Positions 26,826-35,529 of a stretch of DNA of 64,000 nt are shown here, piece after piece. The DNA lies in assembly GCF_049671445.1 (NCBI RefSeq), contig NZ_JBATUX010000064.1, positions 1 through 64,000 on the forward strand. Reading direction: 5' to 3'. Each line of letters begins with the position of its first letter. The stretch's first letter is position 1. A program made the position numbers and the translations under genes. The notes below the pieces were generated by a model. It was not told where the DNA came from. It saw nothing but the letters and a program-made list of their open reading frames with translations, and made no database searches. The DNA comes from Paenisporosarcina sp049671445 (GTDB taxonomy: Bacteria; Bacillota; Bacilli; Bacillales_A; Planococcaceae).

Positions 26826-27575
26826 TTAATATTTAGACTGTTGATTGGAGGCTCTTTCGATTTCCAGTGAATCGAAAGAGTTTTTTTCATGTTTAAACAA
26901 TTGGTATAGTTTAACTAAAGCACGCTTTTCAATTCGCGAGACATAACTCCTTGAAATATTTAATTGTTTAGCAATTTGTTTTTGAGTCATAGGTTCGAAT
27001 TGATGTAAGCCATACCTACGCTCAATAATTTCAATTTCACGTTTTTCAAGCCGATCCAAATGCCGATATAGTCTTGCCATTTGCTCTTTTTGTTCTAAGG
27101 TTTGTTGTGCGGTATCTTCATCGGTTTGTAGGAGATCTGTAATTTGGAGAGAATGGCCGTCTTTATCGGTCCCAATCGGTTCATAGAGTGAAACATCTTT
27201 TTGTACTTTTTTCTGTGAACGAAGATGCATGAGAATTTCGTTTTCAATGCACCGTGCTGCGTAGGTAGCCAGGCGTGTTTTTTTATCAGGAGTGTAACTT
27301 GCTACAGCTTTCATTAATCCGATTGTGCCAATAGAAATGTAATCATCGAGTTGTTCGTGTTTTGGATGGAATTTTTTGACGATGTGTGCAACTAATCGCA
27401 TATTACGCTCAATTAATTCATGTTTCGCTTCTTCTTCACCAGCTAAACAACGCTCCACATATATGGCTTCTTCTTCAAGTGAGAGGGGCTTTCTAAACGC
27501 CTGACCTTTCAAGTAACCAAGAACAGCAGGGATTTCAATCCATAGTTGTAGGACAGCAGACAATAAACTACTCAT
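26826..27575 (-). CDS. sigK: Mother-cell sporulation sigma factor sigma-K, uninterrupted
   Basis: Late mother-cell sigma factor made as pro-sigma-K. The 249-residue protein begins with a hydrophobic pro-sequence (MSSLLSAVLQLWIEIPAVLG) that is removed by SpoIVFB in the family. It then shows region 2 (ERNMRLVAHIVKKF, TYAARCIENEILMHLRS) and region 4 (EIIERRYGL, LNISRSYVSRIEKRAL). ATG 27575 lies 8 nt behind GGAGGTG; a longer frame from 27632 runs through the promoter. No skin-like element splits the gene. The 3' end overlaps the mtnN terminator on the other strand. Confidence 0.93.
   Translation of the reverse strand: MSSLLSAVLQLWIEIPAVLGYLKGQAFRKPLSLEEEAIYVERCLAGEEEAKHELIERNMRLVAHIVKKFHPKHEQLDDYISIGTIGLMKAVASYTPDKKTRLATYAARCIENEILMHLRSQKKVQKDVSLYEPIGTDKDGHSLQITDLLQTDEDTAQQTLEQKEQMARLYRHLDRLEKREIEIIERRYGLHQFEPMTQKQIAKQLNISRSYVSRIEKRALVKLYQLFKHEKNSFDSLEIERASNQQSKY
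26852..26887 (+). terminator. Terminator of mtnN inside the sigK 3' end
   Basis: CTCTTTCGATT / AATCGAAAGAG hairpin plus a seven-T run on the plus strand. On the minus strand the same bases encode the last dozen residues of sigma-K. Confidence 0.85.
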
Positions 27576-27605
27576 GATGCGTGCACCTCCATGTCGTCTT
27601 TTGTC

Positions 27606-27634
27606 ACTATATGATTGAGCTTCTAAATGCATGA
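27606..27634 (-). promoter_or_regulatory. Candidate sigma-E/sigma-K promoter of sigK
   Basis: On the minus strand CATATAGT (27606-27613) fits the sigma-E -10 at seven of eight positions, and TCATGCA (27628-27634) is a weak -35 at the expected 14-bp spacing. Confidence 0.4.
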
Positions 27635-27661
27635 AAAAAACGACCGCAATTTGCGGTCGTT
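27634..27661 (-). terminator. Terminator of pssA
   Basis: CGACCGCAA / TTGCGGTCG hairpin with a T run on the minus strand, directly after the stop codon. Confidence 0.9.
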
Positions 27662-28199
27662 ACACTTTTTTCAAGGTGAATGTACTAATCATTAAAATGG
27701 CCAAAATCGGCATGAGGAACATATAAAAAACTGGTGCGAATACGGACAATCCAAAATACGACAGTGTTAGAATCGTTCCTGCAGCTGTTATAGGGAGTCC
27801 AGTAAAGTAGCCATCTGAATCCATAATATTAAAGCGTGCTAAGCGAAATGCTCCACATGCAATATAAATGATGGTAAGGACCATTCCAGCTGTTCCAAAT
27901 TCATATAAATCCACCATATAGATAAGTATTGCAGGTGCAACGCCGAATGAGATAATATCACTCATGGAGTCGAGTTGTTTACCAAGCTCGGATTCTTGCC
28001 CTAATTTACGGGCAACCATCCCATCGAATCGATCGAGAAGAGCCGCGATAAAGATAAACAAAACGCTATAACTATAATTTTCATTTAAAGTGGTCATGAT
28101 GGAGGCACCACCAAATGATAAATTACCAATGGTGATCATATTTGCTGCTTGTGTTTTCATTTTTTTAATTGTGTGATCCAGTCGTTGAAATAGAAACAA
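27660..28199 (-). CDS. pssA: CDP-diacylglycerol-serine O-phosphatidyltransferase
   Basis: Integral membrane enzyme that makes phosphatidylserine, the precursor of phosphatidylethanolamine. The 179-residue protein has several hydrophobic segments and the CDP-alcohol phosphotransferase signature, starting DRFDGMVARKLG and ending with the DSMSD aspartates. The start is taken as TTG 28199, about 9 nt after AAGGAG; a later ATG (MKTQAANMITIG) is the alternative and would be nearer the B. subtilis length. It is divergent from psd, the next enzyme of the pathway. Confidence 0.9.
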   Translation of the reverse strand: MFLFQRLDHTIKKMKTQAANMITIGNLSFGGASIMTTLNENYSYSVLFIFIAALLDRFDGMVARKLGQESELGKQLDSMSDIISFGVAPAILIYMVDLYEFGTAGMVLTIIYIACGAFRLARFNIMDSDGYFTGLPITAAGTILTLSYFGLSVFAPVFYMFLMPILAILMISTFTLKKV

Positions 28200-28290
28200 T
28201 GGACGAGACTCCTTCGTGTTTACAGTATTAGTTCATTATACTTCTTTCAACTAAAAAAAGGTAGAACATATTTAGAACAGGAGGGATTAA

Positions 28291-29073
28291 GTGAGACAGA
28301 GAGTGTACCAATCACTTATTGAATTAACGAATGGGAAATGGTCTTCCCTAGCGATACAACGTTTTGCTAAATCACCAATAAGTCGCAAAATTATTCCATC
28401 ATATATACGTACATACGGAATACATATGGGAGAAGTTTCACAATCTGTTGAGGCTTTTCCAACATTACATGATTTTTTTATTAGAAAAATTGATGCTCAA
28501 CATCGTCCAATTGTTGAGGGAGATATGGTTGCTACTAGTCCTGTAGATGCTAAAGTAGAATCTGCCGGTGCCATTACGTCAAATGGGACATTTTTAGTGA
28601 AAGAAAAATCGTATACACTGACTGATCTTCTCGGCAACGTTGAACATGCCTCTAAATATATAGATGGCACGTATATGGTGTTTTATTTGAGTCCCGCAGA
28701 TTACCATCGAATACATAGCCCTGTTGACGGTCATGTTAAACAACAAGTGACACTCGGAGAAAAATCATATCCTGTGAATCAAGCAGGATTAACTTATGGA
28801 AAAACACCAATCAGTGGGAATTATCGTCAAATTACACATTTGGTGTGTCCAAATTCCAAAACTTGCGCTGTCGTAAGTGTTGGAGCCATGCTTGTAAATT
28901 CAATTCAACTGACTAATCAATCTCGAGATTGGAAAAAAGGTGAAGAAATAGGCTATTTCACATTTGGTTCGACCGTAGTTTTGCTGTTCGAAAAAAATGC
29001 TTTTCAAATGGATTCAGCCATTATTGCAGGAAGTCGAGTACGAGTGGGTGAGAAAATCGGTAGTATGTTATAA
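28291..29073 (+). CDS. psd: Phosphatidylserine decarboxylase proenzyme
   Basis: Decarboxylates phosphatidylserine to phosphatidylethanolamine at the membrane. The 260-residue proenzyme has FYLSPADYHRIHSPVDG, the central signature, and the self-cleavage site GST near residue 226 (FGSTVVLLFE), where the serine becomes the pyruvoyl group of the small subunit. GTG 28291 follows AGGAGGG. It is divergent from pssA, giving a compact phosphatidylethanolamine locus. Confidence 0.95.
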   Translation: MRQRVYQSLIELTNGKWSSLAIQRFAKSPISRKIIPSYIRTYGIHMGEVSQSVEAFPTLHDFFIRKIDAQHRPIVEGDMVATSPVDAKVESAGAITSNGTFLVKEKSYTLTDLLGNVEHASKYIDGTYMVFYLSPADYHRIHSPVDGHVKQQVTLGEKSYPVNQAGLTYGKTPISGNYRQITHLVCPNSKTCAVVSVGAMLVNSIQLTNQSRDWKKGEEIGYFTFGSTVVLLFEKNAFQMDSAIIAGSRVRVGEKIGSML

Positions 29074-29109
29074 TCATTACAGAAAAAAGGTTGAACGGAG
29101 TGTGTCACG

Positions 29110-29631
29110 GTGTATAAAAAATTTTTACCAAGTGAATTTGTGAAAAGTGTATTTGATATTTCACCAGAACGATTGATTGAAAAAGGAATTCGTGGAATCA
29201 TAACAGACTTAGACAATACACTTGTCGAATGGGACAGACCAGATGCAACACCGAAATTGGTGAACTGGCTCAAAAGTATGAAAGATGCTGGGATTCAAGT
29301 AACAATTGTATCTAATAACAGTGAACTACGAGTTAAATCTTTTGCAGATCCACTCGGAATTCCATTCATATATAAAGCCCGTAAACCAATGGGTAAAGCA
29401 TTTATTAAAGCTCTTAATACAATGGATGTAAAACGTGAAGAAGTGGTCGTAATAGGCGATCAACTATTAACGGATGTTGTAGGTGGTAATCGCATAAAAT
29501 TACATACCATTTTAGTGTTACCTGTTGCTAAATCTGATGGTTTTTTCACACGATTTAATCGTTTGGTTGAGAGAAGAATATTTAAAGCATTAAAAAGAAG
29601 AGGCTTTGTGACTTGGGAGGAAGAAGTTTGA
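29110..29631 (+). CDS. yqeG: HAD-family phosphatase YqeG
   Basis: Putative phosphatase of HAD subfamily IIIA; the substrate is unknown in Bacilli, and related proteins in mitochondria act on phosphatidylglycerophosphate. The 173-residue protein has TDLDNTLVEW (nucleophile Asp), VSNNSE, KARKPMGKAF and VIGDQLLTDVVGGN. GTG 29110 follows CGGAGTG. The stop overlaps the yqeH start. It leads the conserved yqeG-yqeM run. Confidence 0.9.
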   Translation: MYKKFLPSEFVKSVFDISPERLIEKGIRGIITDLDNTLVEWDRPDATPKLVNWLKSMKDAGIQVTIVSNNSELRVKSFADPLGIPFIYKARKPMGKAFIKALNTMDVKREEVVVIGDQLLTDVVGGNRIKLHTILVLPVAKSDGFFTRFNRLVERRIFKALKRRGFVTWEEEV

Positions 29632-30731
29632 CAACTATACCAACTTGTATCGGATGCGGTACTCAAATACAAACAGTAGATCCAAAAGAACCTGGATATG
29701 CACCACCATCATCATTAGAAAAAGAAGAAATGATTTGCCAACGATGTTTCCGATTGAAAAATTACAATGAATTACAGCCGGTCTCATTAACAGATGATGA
29801 TTTCTTACGCATTTTAAATAGCCTTGGCAATGAACAAGGACTAATCGTAAAAATCGTCGATATTTTTGATTTCAATGGTAGCTGGTTGCCAGGATTACAC
29901 CGCTTCGTGGGGAATAATCCAATATTACTGATCGCCAATAAAGTAGATTTACTACCTAAATCAGTTAAGAAACATCGCGTTATTAAATGGTTACAACAAG
30001 AAGCTAAAAAACTAGGCTTAAAACCGGTCGAAGTGATGTTAGTTAGTGCTCACAAAGGTACTGGTATGGTAGAAGCAATGGAAGCAATTGATCGCCTACG
30101 TGAAGGTAAGAATGCTTATGTAGTAGGTTGTACAAACGTTGGTAAGTCTACATTTATTAACCGTATCATCAAACAAGTAACCGGCGAGAAAGAAGTTATA
30201 ACTACTTCTCATTTCCCAGGAACTACTCTTGATTTAATCGAAATTCCTTTAGATGATAACCAATCATTATATGATACGCCAGGCATTATTAATCACCACC
30301 AAATGGCGCATTACTTAGATTCATCTGAACTCAAGTGGATTACGCCAAAGAATGAAATTAAACCGAAGATATTCCAATTAAATGCAGGACAAACTTTGTT
30401 TTTAGGTGGTCTAGCACGATTTGATTTTATACAAGGTGAGCGAGCATCATTTACAGTTCATATTTCAAATGAGCTAAATATTCATCGTACTAAACTGGAC
30501 AATGCGGATAACTTATATGCAGAACATCTAGGCGGAATGTTAGCACCACCTTCTGCTGAATTTAAAGATCAATTCCCACCATTAGTACGCCATGAGTTTT
30601 CGATTAAAGCTGGAAAGACTGATATTGTGTTTTCAGGCTTAGGTTGGATTACTGTCAATCAACCCAATGTGGTTATAGCAGCCTATGCGCCTAAAGGTGT
30701 GGAAATTCAAATTCGTCCATCTCTTATTTAG
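29628..30731 (+). CDS. yqeH: Circularly permuted ribosome-assembly GTPase YqeH
   Basis: GTPase needed for 30S subunit assembly. The 367-residue protein starts with a zinc finger (CIGCG, CQRC), then shows the G motifs in permuted order: NKVD (G4) before GCTNVGKST (G1) and DTPG (G3), followed by a C-terminal RNA-binding region. TTG 29628 gives the family N-terminus, overlaps the yqeG stop and sits behind GGGAGGAAG. Confidence 0.94.
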   Translation: MTTIPTCIGCGTQIQTVDPKEPGYAPPSSLEKEEMICQRCFRLKNYNELQPVSLTDDDFLRILNSLGNEQGLIVKIVDIFDFNGSWLPGLHRFVGNNPILLIANKVDLLPKSVKKHRVIKWLQQEAKKLGLKPVEVMLVSAHKGTGMVEAMEAIDRLREGKNAYVVGCTNVGKSTFINRIIKQVTGEKEVITTSHFPGTTLDLIEIPLDDNQSLYDTPGIINHHQMAHYLDSSELKWITPKNEIKPKIFQLNAGQTLFLGGLARFDFIQGERASFTVHISNELNIHRTKLDNADNLYAEHLGGMLAPPSAEFKDQFPPLVRHEFSIKAGKTDIVFSGLGWITVNQPNVVIAAYAPKGVEIQIRPSLI

Positions 30732-30744
30732 GAGGCAGTTGATT

Positions 30745-31587
30745 TTGAAAAAATGGTACGCTGTAATCGGTGATCCAATCTCTCATTCCATGTCACCAAG
30801 TATGCATTGTCAGTGGTTTTCCGATTTAACCATCGATGCGACTTACATTCCGGTGCATGTCAAAAAAGAAAACTTAGTAGATGCTGTTGAATCTTTAAAA
30901 TCTCTCGGTGCAAGTGGTTGGAATGTAACAATCCCTCATAAAGAAGCGATATTGCCACTTTTAGATCATATTGATTCTTCAGCCGAACTAATGGGTGCAG
31001 TGAATACAGTCGTTGTCGAAAAGAATGGCACATTAACTGGCTACAATACCGATGGCACTGGTTTTGTAAACTCTTTAGAAGAAGCAATGGGGCCAAATCT
31101 TCATGAACTGCAGATTCTGATTATTGGTGCAGGTGGTGCTGCGAGAGGCATTGCTTTTGCTTTAAAAGAGCGAGGATATGTAAATCTTTCGTGTGCCAAC
31201 CGAAGTTTTTCAAATGCACAACGGTTAATCGATGATTTAAAGAATGGCCGAGCCTTATCTCTCGAGCAAGCACAAGCGGAACTTGCAAACTTTCAAATCA
31301 TCATACAAACCACGCCTGCAGGCATGATTTCATCTAATGTGGACATGCCGTTGTCACTGGAAAATGTAACATCTTCAGCAATTGTTGCAGATATTGTGTA
31401 TAATCCATTATTGACGCCGTTTTTGGGTGAAGCAAAAGATCGAGGAGCACGTTGTTTAAATGGAGTAGGCATGTTTGTGCACCAAGGAGCATTGTCATTT
31501 CACAAGTGGACAAATCGCAAACCAGATACGAAGCAAACTATAGAGCAAGTCGAACAACTATTAGGAGGTCCACATGTTAACAGGTAA
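30745..31587 (+). CDS. aroE: Shikimate dehydrogenase
   Basis: Reduces 3-dehydroshikimate with NADPH in aromatic amino acid synthesis. The 280-residue protein has the substrate site SHSMSPSMH, the catalytic lysine in NVTIPHKEA, NTDGTGF, and the dinucleotide motif GAGGAARGI with NRS after it. TTG 30745 follows TAGGAGG; an ORF starting at 30685 inside yqeH is an artefact. It overlaps yhbY by 14 nt. Confidence 0.95.
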   Translation: MKKWYAVIGDPISHSMSPSMHCQWFSDLTIDATYIPVHVKKENLVDAVESLKSLGASGWNVTIPHKEAILPLLDHIDSSAELMGAVNTVVVEKNGTLTGYNTDGTGFVNSLEEAMGPNLHELQILIIGAGGAARGIAFALKERGYVNLSCANRSFSNAQRLIDDLKNGRALSLEQAQAELANFQIIIQTTPAGMISSNVDMPLSLENVTSSAIVADIVYNPLLTPFLGEAKDRGARCLNGVGMFVHQGALSFHKWTNRKPDTKQTIEQVEQLLGGPHVNR

Positions 31588-31873
31588 ACAAAAACGTTTT
31601 TTACGAAGCGAAGCTCATCATTTATCAGCTCTTTTCCAAGTAGGTAAAGGTGGAGTAAATGAACATTTAATCAAACATATTGAAGAAGCGATCGAAACTC
31701 GTGAACTAATCAAAATCAGCATTTTGCAAAATTGTGAAGATGATAAACAAGAAATCGCAGATCAATTAGCAAAAGAAACAAAATCATTTTTAGTTCAATT
31801 GATTGGTTTAACAGTTGTGTTATATAAACCATCTAAAAACAATAAAAAAATCGTCTTGCCTACAAAAGGCTGA
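31574..31873 (+). CDS. yhbY: CRM-domain RNA-binding protein YhbY/YqeI
   Basis: Small protein that binds pre-50S ribosomes. The 99-residue CRM domain shows LTGKQKRFLRSEAHHL at the start, the GKGGVNEHLI loop and IGLTVVLYKPS near the end. ATG 31574 lies inside the aroE 3' end, behind GGAGGTC. nadD follows after 2 nt. Confidence 0.92.
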   Translation: MLTGKQKRFLRSEAHHLSALFQVGKGGVNEHLIKHIEEAIETRELIKISILQNCEDDKQEIADQLAKETKSFLVQLIGLTVVLYKPSKNNKKIVLPTKG

Positions 31874-31875
31874 CG

Positions 31876-32442
31876 ATGAAAAAAGTGTGCATTTTTGGAG
31901 GAACATTTAATCCGCCACATATTGGACATTTAATTATGGCAAATGAAGTGTATCATGCACTTGATTATGATGAAATCCGTTTTATGCCAAATGCAAAACC
32001 GCCACATAAAGAAGCGGCTGAGCTTGCTACAGGTGAGCAGCGACTTCATATGTTGGAGCTTGCTATTGAGTCGTTCTCTTATTTTTCTGTAGAACCAATC
32101 GAAATAGAACGTGGTGGTTTGTCTTTTTCGTTCGATACGATGATGGAATTGCAGAAGCAAGAACCTCAATCGCAATTCAGTTTTTTGATTGGTGCAGATA
32201 TGATTTCCTCTTTGAGTAAGTGGTACAAGATTGATGAGCTGGTGAAACAGATTCAATTGATTGGTGTTCGTCGTCCTGGCTACGATGAAAAGTCGACATA
32301 TCCTGTCACGTTAATCGAAGCACCGTTAATTGATTTGTCTTCTACGATGCTACGGAATCGTGTAAAAGAAGGCAAAGATGTCTCCTTGCTTATTCCTGAA
32401 AGTGTACAATCCTATATTCGTCAGGAGAAATTGTATGAATAA
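31876..32442 (+). CDS. nadD: Nicotinate-nucleotide adenylyltransferase
   Basis: Joins nicotinate mononucleotide and ATP to deamido-NAD. The 188-residue nucleotidyltransferase has FGGTFNPPHIGHL (the GxFxPxHxGH motif) and SSTMLRNRVKEG (ISSTxxR-type motif). The stop overlaps the yqeK ATG. Only 2 nt separate it from yhbY, so its ribosome site would lie in the yhbY end. Confidence 0.94.
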   Translation: MKKVCIFGGTFNPPHIGHLIMANEVYHALDYDEIRFMPNAKPPHKEAAELATGEQRLHMLELAIESFSYFSVEPIEIERGGLSFSFDTMMELQKQEPQSQFSFLIGADMISSLSKWYKIDELVKQIQLIGVRRPGYDEKSTYPVTLIEAPLIDLSSTMLRNRVKEGKDVSLLIPESVQSYIRQEKLYE

Positions 32443-32998
32443 AGACGATTTGTTAAATGCTATACGTACAAGAATGCCTGAAAAACGTTTTGTGCATACT
32501 TTAGGTGTAATGGAAACGGCCATTCGTTTGGCTAAAGTGTATGAGGTAGATGAAAAAGAAGCAGAACTTTCTGCTATTTTGCATGATGTCGTGAAATTTG
32601 CTGATCGAGACTGGATGAAACAAACCATTATCGATCAACAAATGGACCCAACACTTTTAACATTTCATCATGAATTGTGGCATGCTCCTGTAGGTGCATA
32701 TGTTGCCCAACAGGAATTTAGAGTGACAAATCAAGATGTCTTAAATGCAATCTGCTACCATACCACTGGTCGTAAATACATGTCCAAACTTGAGAAAATC
32801 ATTTATTGTGCTGATATGATCGAACCCAATCGACAATTTCTAGGAGTCGATGAATTAAGACAACAAGCAGAACAAGGACTCGATTTATTAATGAAGGCTT
32901 GTGTAAAGCATTCCATTCAATTTTTAATAAAAAAAAATCAACCGGTATATCCGGATTCCATTCATTGTTACAATGATTTGGTTACGAAAGGAAAATGA
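32435..32998 (+). CDS. yqeK: HD-domain bis(5'-nucleosyl)-tetraphosphatase YqeK
   Basis: HD-fold hydrolase that splits Ap4A and similar alarmones into ADP. The 187-residue protein has H (VHTLGVMETA), LHDVVKFAD (the HD pair), HAPVGAYVA and YCADMIEPNR, the metal ligands of the family. ATG 32435 overlaps nadD by 8 nt and follows CAGGAGAA. Confidence 0.92.
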   Translation: MNKDDLLNAIRTRMPEKRFVHTLGVMETAIRLAKVYEVDEKEAELSAILHDVVKFADRDWMKQTIIDQQMDPTLLTFHHELWHAPVGAYVAQQEFRVTNQDVLNAICYHTTGRKYMSKLEKIIYCADMIEPNRQFLGVDELRQQAEQGLDLLMKACVKHSIQFLIKKNQPVYPDSIHCYNDLVTKGK

Positions 32999-33002
32999 CT
33001 GA

Positions 33003-33353
33003 ATGACAGAACCAACTTTATTAGAAATAGCTTATAAAGCAGCAGATGACAAACGTGCAGAAGATATTATCGTATTAAATATGAAAGGTGTATCTTTGAT
33101 TGCAGATTATTTTGTAATTTGTCATGCAAATTCAGATCGCCAAGTTCAATCTATCGCAAGAGAAATGGCAGATCAAGCAGGACAAGCAGGCTACCACGTG
33201 AAACGTCTAGAAGGATTTGACGCAGCACGTTGGGTATTAGTAGACATGGGTGACGTTGTTGCACATGTATTCCATAAGGACGAACGCCAATTTTACAACT
33301 TGGAACGTTTATGGGGAGATGCACCAATAATTGAAGTCGATTTAGAAGCGTAA
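33003..33353 (+). CDS. rsfS: Ribosomal silencing factor RsfS
   Basis: Binds L14 on the 50S subunit and blocks joining in slow growth. The 116-residue protein has the Iojap core (DYFVICHANSDRQVQSIA, EGFDAARWVLVDMGDVV, DERQFYNLERLWGD). Four nucleotides separate it from yqeK, and its stop overlaps the yqeM ATG by one base. Confidence 0.94.
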   Translation: MTEPTLLEIAYKAADDKRAEDIIVLNMKGVSLIADYFVICHANSDRQVQSIAREMADQAGQAGYHVKRLEGFDAARWVLVDMGDVVAHVFHKDERQFYNLERLWGDAPIIEVDLEA

Positions 33354-34090
33354 TGTCTAGCTATAAAGAATTTGCTTACATTTATGATGCTTTAATGACT
33401 GATATTCCTTATGATGATTATGTACATAAGGTAGTTTCATGTGTTGAAAATGCTAGAGGCAAATCTTTATTAGATATTGGCTGTGGAACCGGAGTCCTGT
33501 CTGCAAAATTTGCAGAGCAGGGTTTTGTTGTTCAGGCTGTAGATTTGTCAGAAGAGATGCTAGCGATGGCATCTGACCGTTTTCAAAAAGAAGGTTATAA
33601 TATCCCATTATTTCATTTATCTATGACTGATTTAGAAGGCTTTCACGATGTGGATGTAGCTATTCTTGCGATTGACTCATTGAATTATCTAGAAGATGAA
33701 GATCAAGTTCTGCAAACATTACAAGGCATTTATCAGTCGTTATCTCCTGGTGGACAGTTATTCTTTGATGTTCATTCACTTTATAAAATGGATGAATTAT
33801 TTCTAGATGGACCGTTTACCTATGAAGATGAACAAATCGCCTATATTTGGCATACAGAAGAAGGAGAGCATCCGCATTCTGTTTATCACGATTTAACATT
33901 CTTCATGAAAAATAAACTGGGCTCTTATGACCGTTTTGAAGAAAGTCATTTTCAACGTTCATTTGAAATAGATACTTATCTGGCATGCTTACGTCAAGCA
34001 GGTTTTTCGCAAGTGAACGTAACAGCAGACTGGACGACTGAATCTCCAAAAGAGAATAGCGAACGAATCTTTTTCCATGCAACTAAGTAA
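33353..34090 (+). CDS. yqeM: SAM-dependent methyltransferase YqeM
   Basis: Class I methyltransferase of unknown substrate in the yqeG-yqeM ribosome and NAD cluster. The 245-residue protein has motif I LLDIGCGTGVLSAKF, the acidic residue in AVDLSEEML, and motif IV AILAIDSLNYL. The start overlaps the rsfS stop (TAATG). Its end carries the operon terminator. Confidence 0.88.
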   Translation: MSSYKEFAYIYDALMTDIPYDDYVHKVVSCVENARGKSLLDIGCGTGVLSAKFAEQGFVVQAVDLSEEMLAMASDRFQKEGYNIPLFHLSMTDLEGFHDVDVAILAIDSLNYLEDEDQVLQTLQGIYQSLSPGGQLFFDVHSLYKMDELFLDGPFTYEDEQIAYIWHTEEGEHPHSVYHDLTFFMKNKLGSYDRFEESHFQRSFEIDTYLACLRQAGFSQVNVTADWTTESPKENSERIFFHATK

Positions 34091-34113
34091 TATACTGTTG
34101 CATGGGATTTTTT
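34076..34113 (+). terminator. Terminator of yqeM with the stop codon in its loop
   Basis: CATGCAAC (34076-34083) pairs with GTTGCATG (34097-34104), then a T run; the TAA lies in the loop. Confidence 0.8.
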
Positions 34114-34229
34114 GTTTAATTGGCCCTATTAATCTATAAATCGAAGAAAAACTTTCCAATTAATCGCATTTCGTTTATAGTATGGGTAGCTCTATAAGAA
34201 TTGCTCCCTGTAGGAAAGGATGACCCAGT

Positions 34230-34874
34230 CTGAATCCTGCATGGCTAAAAAAACATTCAACTAAATTCTCGCTGATAAGTGTTGCCTTAGTATTGTTTGT
34301 TTTGTTGTTTAAACCGTTTTCCCACAATCCGGCACCCCCAATTGCCGGTACGCTTGAAACCATCCAAAACCCAATTGCAAGTACAATCCCAACTGAAGAA
34401 TCATCTGAAACAAACTCAATCGAAAAAGAACGCAATCAAACAGTTGTCGTCGATGTAAAAGGGCAAGTTCAAGAGCCAGGTGTTTATACTTTACCTGCTG
34501 GTAGTCGTGTTCAAGACGCGCTTCAACTTGCTGGAGGCATACTTCCAACTGCAGAAGAAAAGGCATTGAATTTTGCTGCGAAATTAGTCGACGAAATGGT
34601 TATTTATGTGCCTTTAATCGGAGAATCTGACGTGTCAATGACTATTGCAACTACGCCGAGTACTTCAGAATCTCAATCTGCACTCGTCAATATTAATACG
34701 TCAGACGAATCGACCTTGATGACCTTGTCTGGTATTGGTCCATCTAAAGCTAAAGCAATTATTGCTTACCGAGAAGAGAAAGGCCTTTTCAAAACGATTG
34801 AAGATATTAAAGACGTAATAGGAATTGGTGATTCGACATTTGAAAACTTAAAAGATTTTATTTCGGTCAATTAA
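34230..34874 (+). CDS. comEA: Competence DNA receptor ComEA, probable CTG start
   Basis: Membrane-tethered DNA-binding protein that pulls transforming DNA to the channel. Domains: one membrane helix near 14-30, a SLBB-like region (VVDVKGQVQEPGVYTLPAG), and a C-terminal helix-hairpin-helix (VNINTSDESTLMTLSGIG). The frame opens at 34224 and has no ATG, GTG or TTG before TTG 34293, which would cut into the membrane helix. CTG 34230, 9 nt after AAAGGA, gives MNPAWLKKH, like other ComEA starts. Product 214 residues. It heads comEA-EB-EC. Confidence 0.85.
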   Translation: MNPAWLKKHSTKFSLISVALVLFVLLFKPFSHNPAPPIAGTLETIQNPIASTIPTEESSETNSIEKERNQTVVVDVKGQVQEPGVYTLPAGSRVQDALQLAGGILPTAEEKALNFAAKLVDEMVIYVPLIGESDVSMTIATTPSTSESQSALVNINTSDESTLMTLSGIGPSKAKAIIAYREEKGLFKTIEDIKDVIGIGDSTFENLKDFISVN

Positions 34875-34947
34875 CACCACAATCAATTGACGTAAGAAAC
34901 GTGTTCCTACTAAACTATAGAAGAGTTTACAATCAGGGGGCGTTTTT

Positions 34948-35529
34948 ATGGAGCGAATAACATGGGATCAATTCTTTATGGCACAAAGCCATTTACTAGC
35001 ACTGAGAAGCACATGTACAAGGTTAGCTGTAGGTGCGACAATCGTTCGTGATAAACGAATTATGGCTGGTGGTTATAATGGTTCCATTTCAGGTGGAGAT
35101 CATTGTATCGATCAAGGGTGTTACGTAGTAGATCATCATTGTGTACGTACGATTCATGCGGAAATGAATGCCTTACTTCAATGTTCGAAATATGGTATTT
35201 CTACAAATGAAGCTGACCTATATGTAACTCATTTTCCATGTTTGCCTTGCACGAAATCTATTATTCAAGCAGGAATTCGACGTTTATATTACGCGGAAAA
35301 TTATAAGAACAATGAATATGCGATTCAATTATTGGCGCAAGCAAATGTAGAAGTCGTCCATGTTCCTTTCGATGAACGAAAAATCGATTTCTTAAGCGAT
35401 AAAAAAATTACTTTGTATTTAGATATGCTTCAAAAATTAAGAGAGAATGGAGTGTCTGCTGAAGAATTGGCTTCATACGAAGCGCAGGTGAACGATCTAT
35501 TTGGCAAAACTATTGGAACCATCGTTTAA
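34948..35529 (+). CDS. comEB: ComE operon protein 2, dCMP deaminase family
   Basis: Zinc deaminase of the dCMP type; it is not needed for DNA uptake in B. subtilis though it is always between comEA and comEC. The 193-residue protein has the zinc site HAEMNALLQC with catalytic Glu and PCLPCTKSI. ATG 34948 follows CAGGGGGCG. Its 3' end contains the ribosome site and probable start of comEC. Confidence 0.93.
   Translation: MERITWDQFFMAQSHLLALRSTCTRLAVGATIVRDKRIMAGGYNGSISGGDHCIDQGCYVVDHHCVRTIHAEMNALLQCSKYGISTNEADLYVTHFPCLPCTKSIIQAGIRRLYYAENYKNNEYAIQLLAQANVEVVHVPFDERKIDFLSDKKITLYLDMLQKLRENGVSAEELASYEAQVNDLFGKTIGTIV

Noticed and set aside
27576..27632. Upstream 19-codon extension of sigK
   Set aside because: It would run over the candidate sigma-E promoter and ignore the strong ribosome site before ATG 27575; homologs start at the later ATG.
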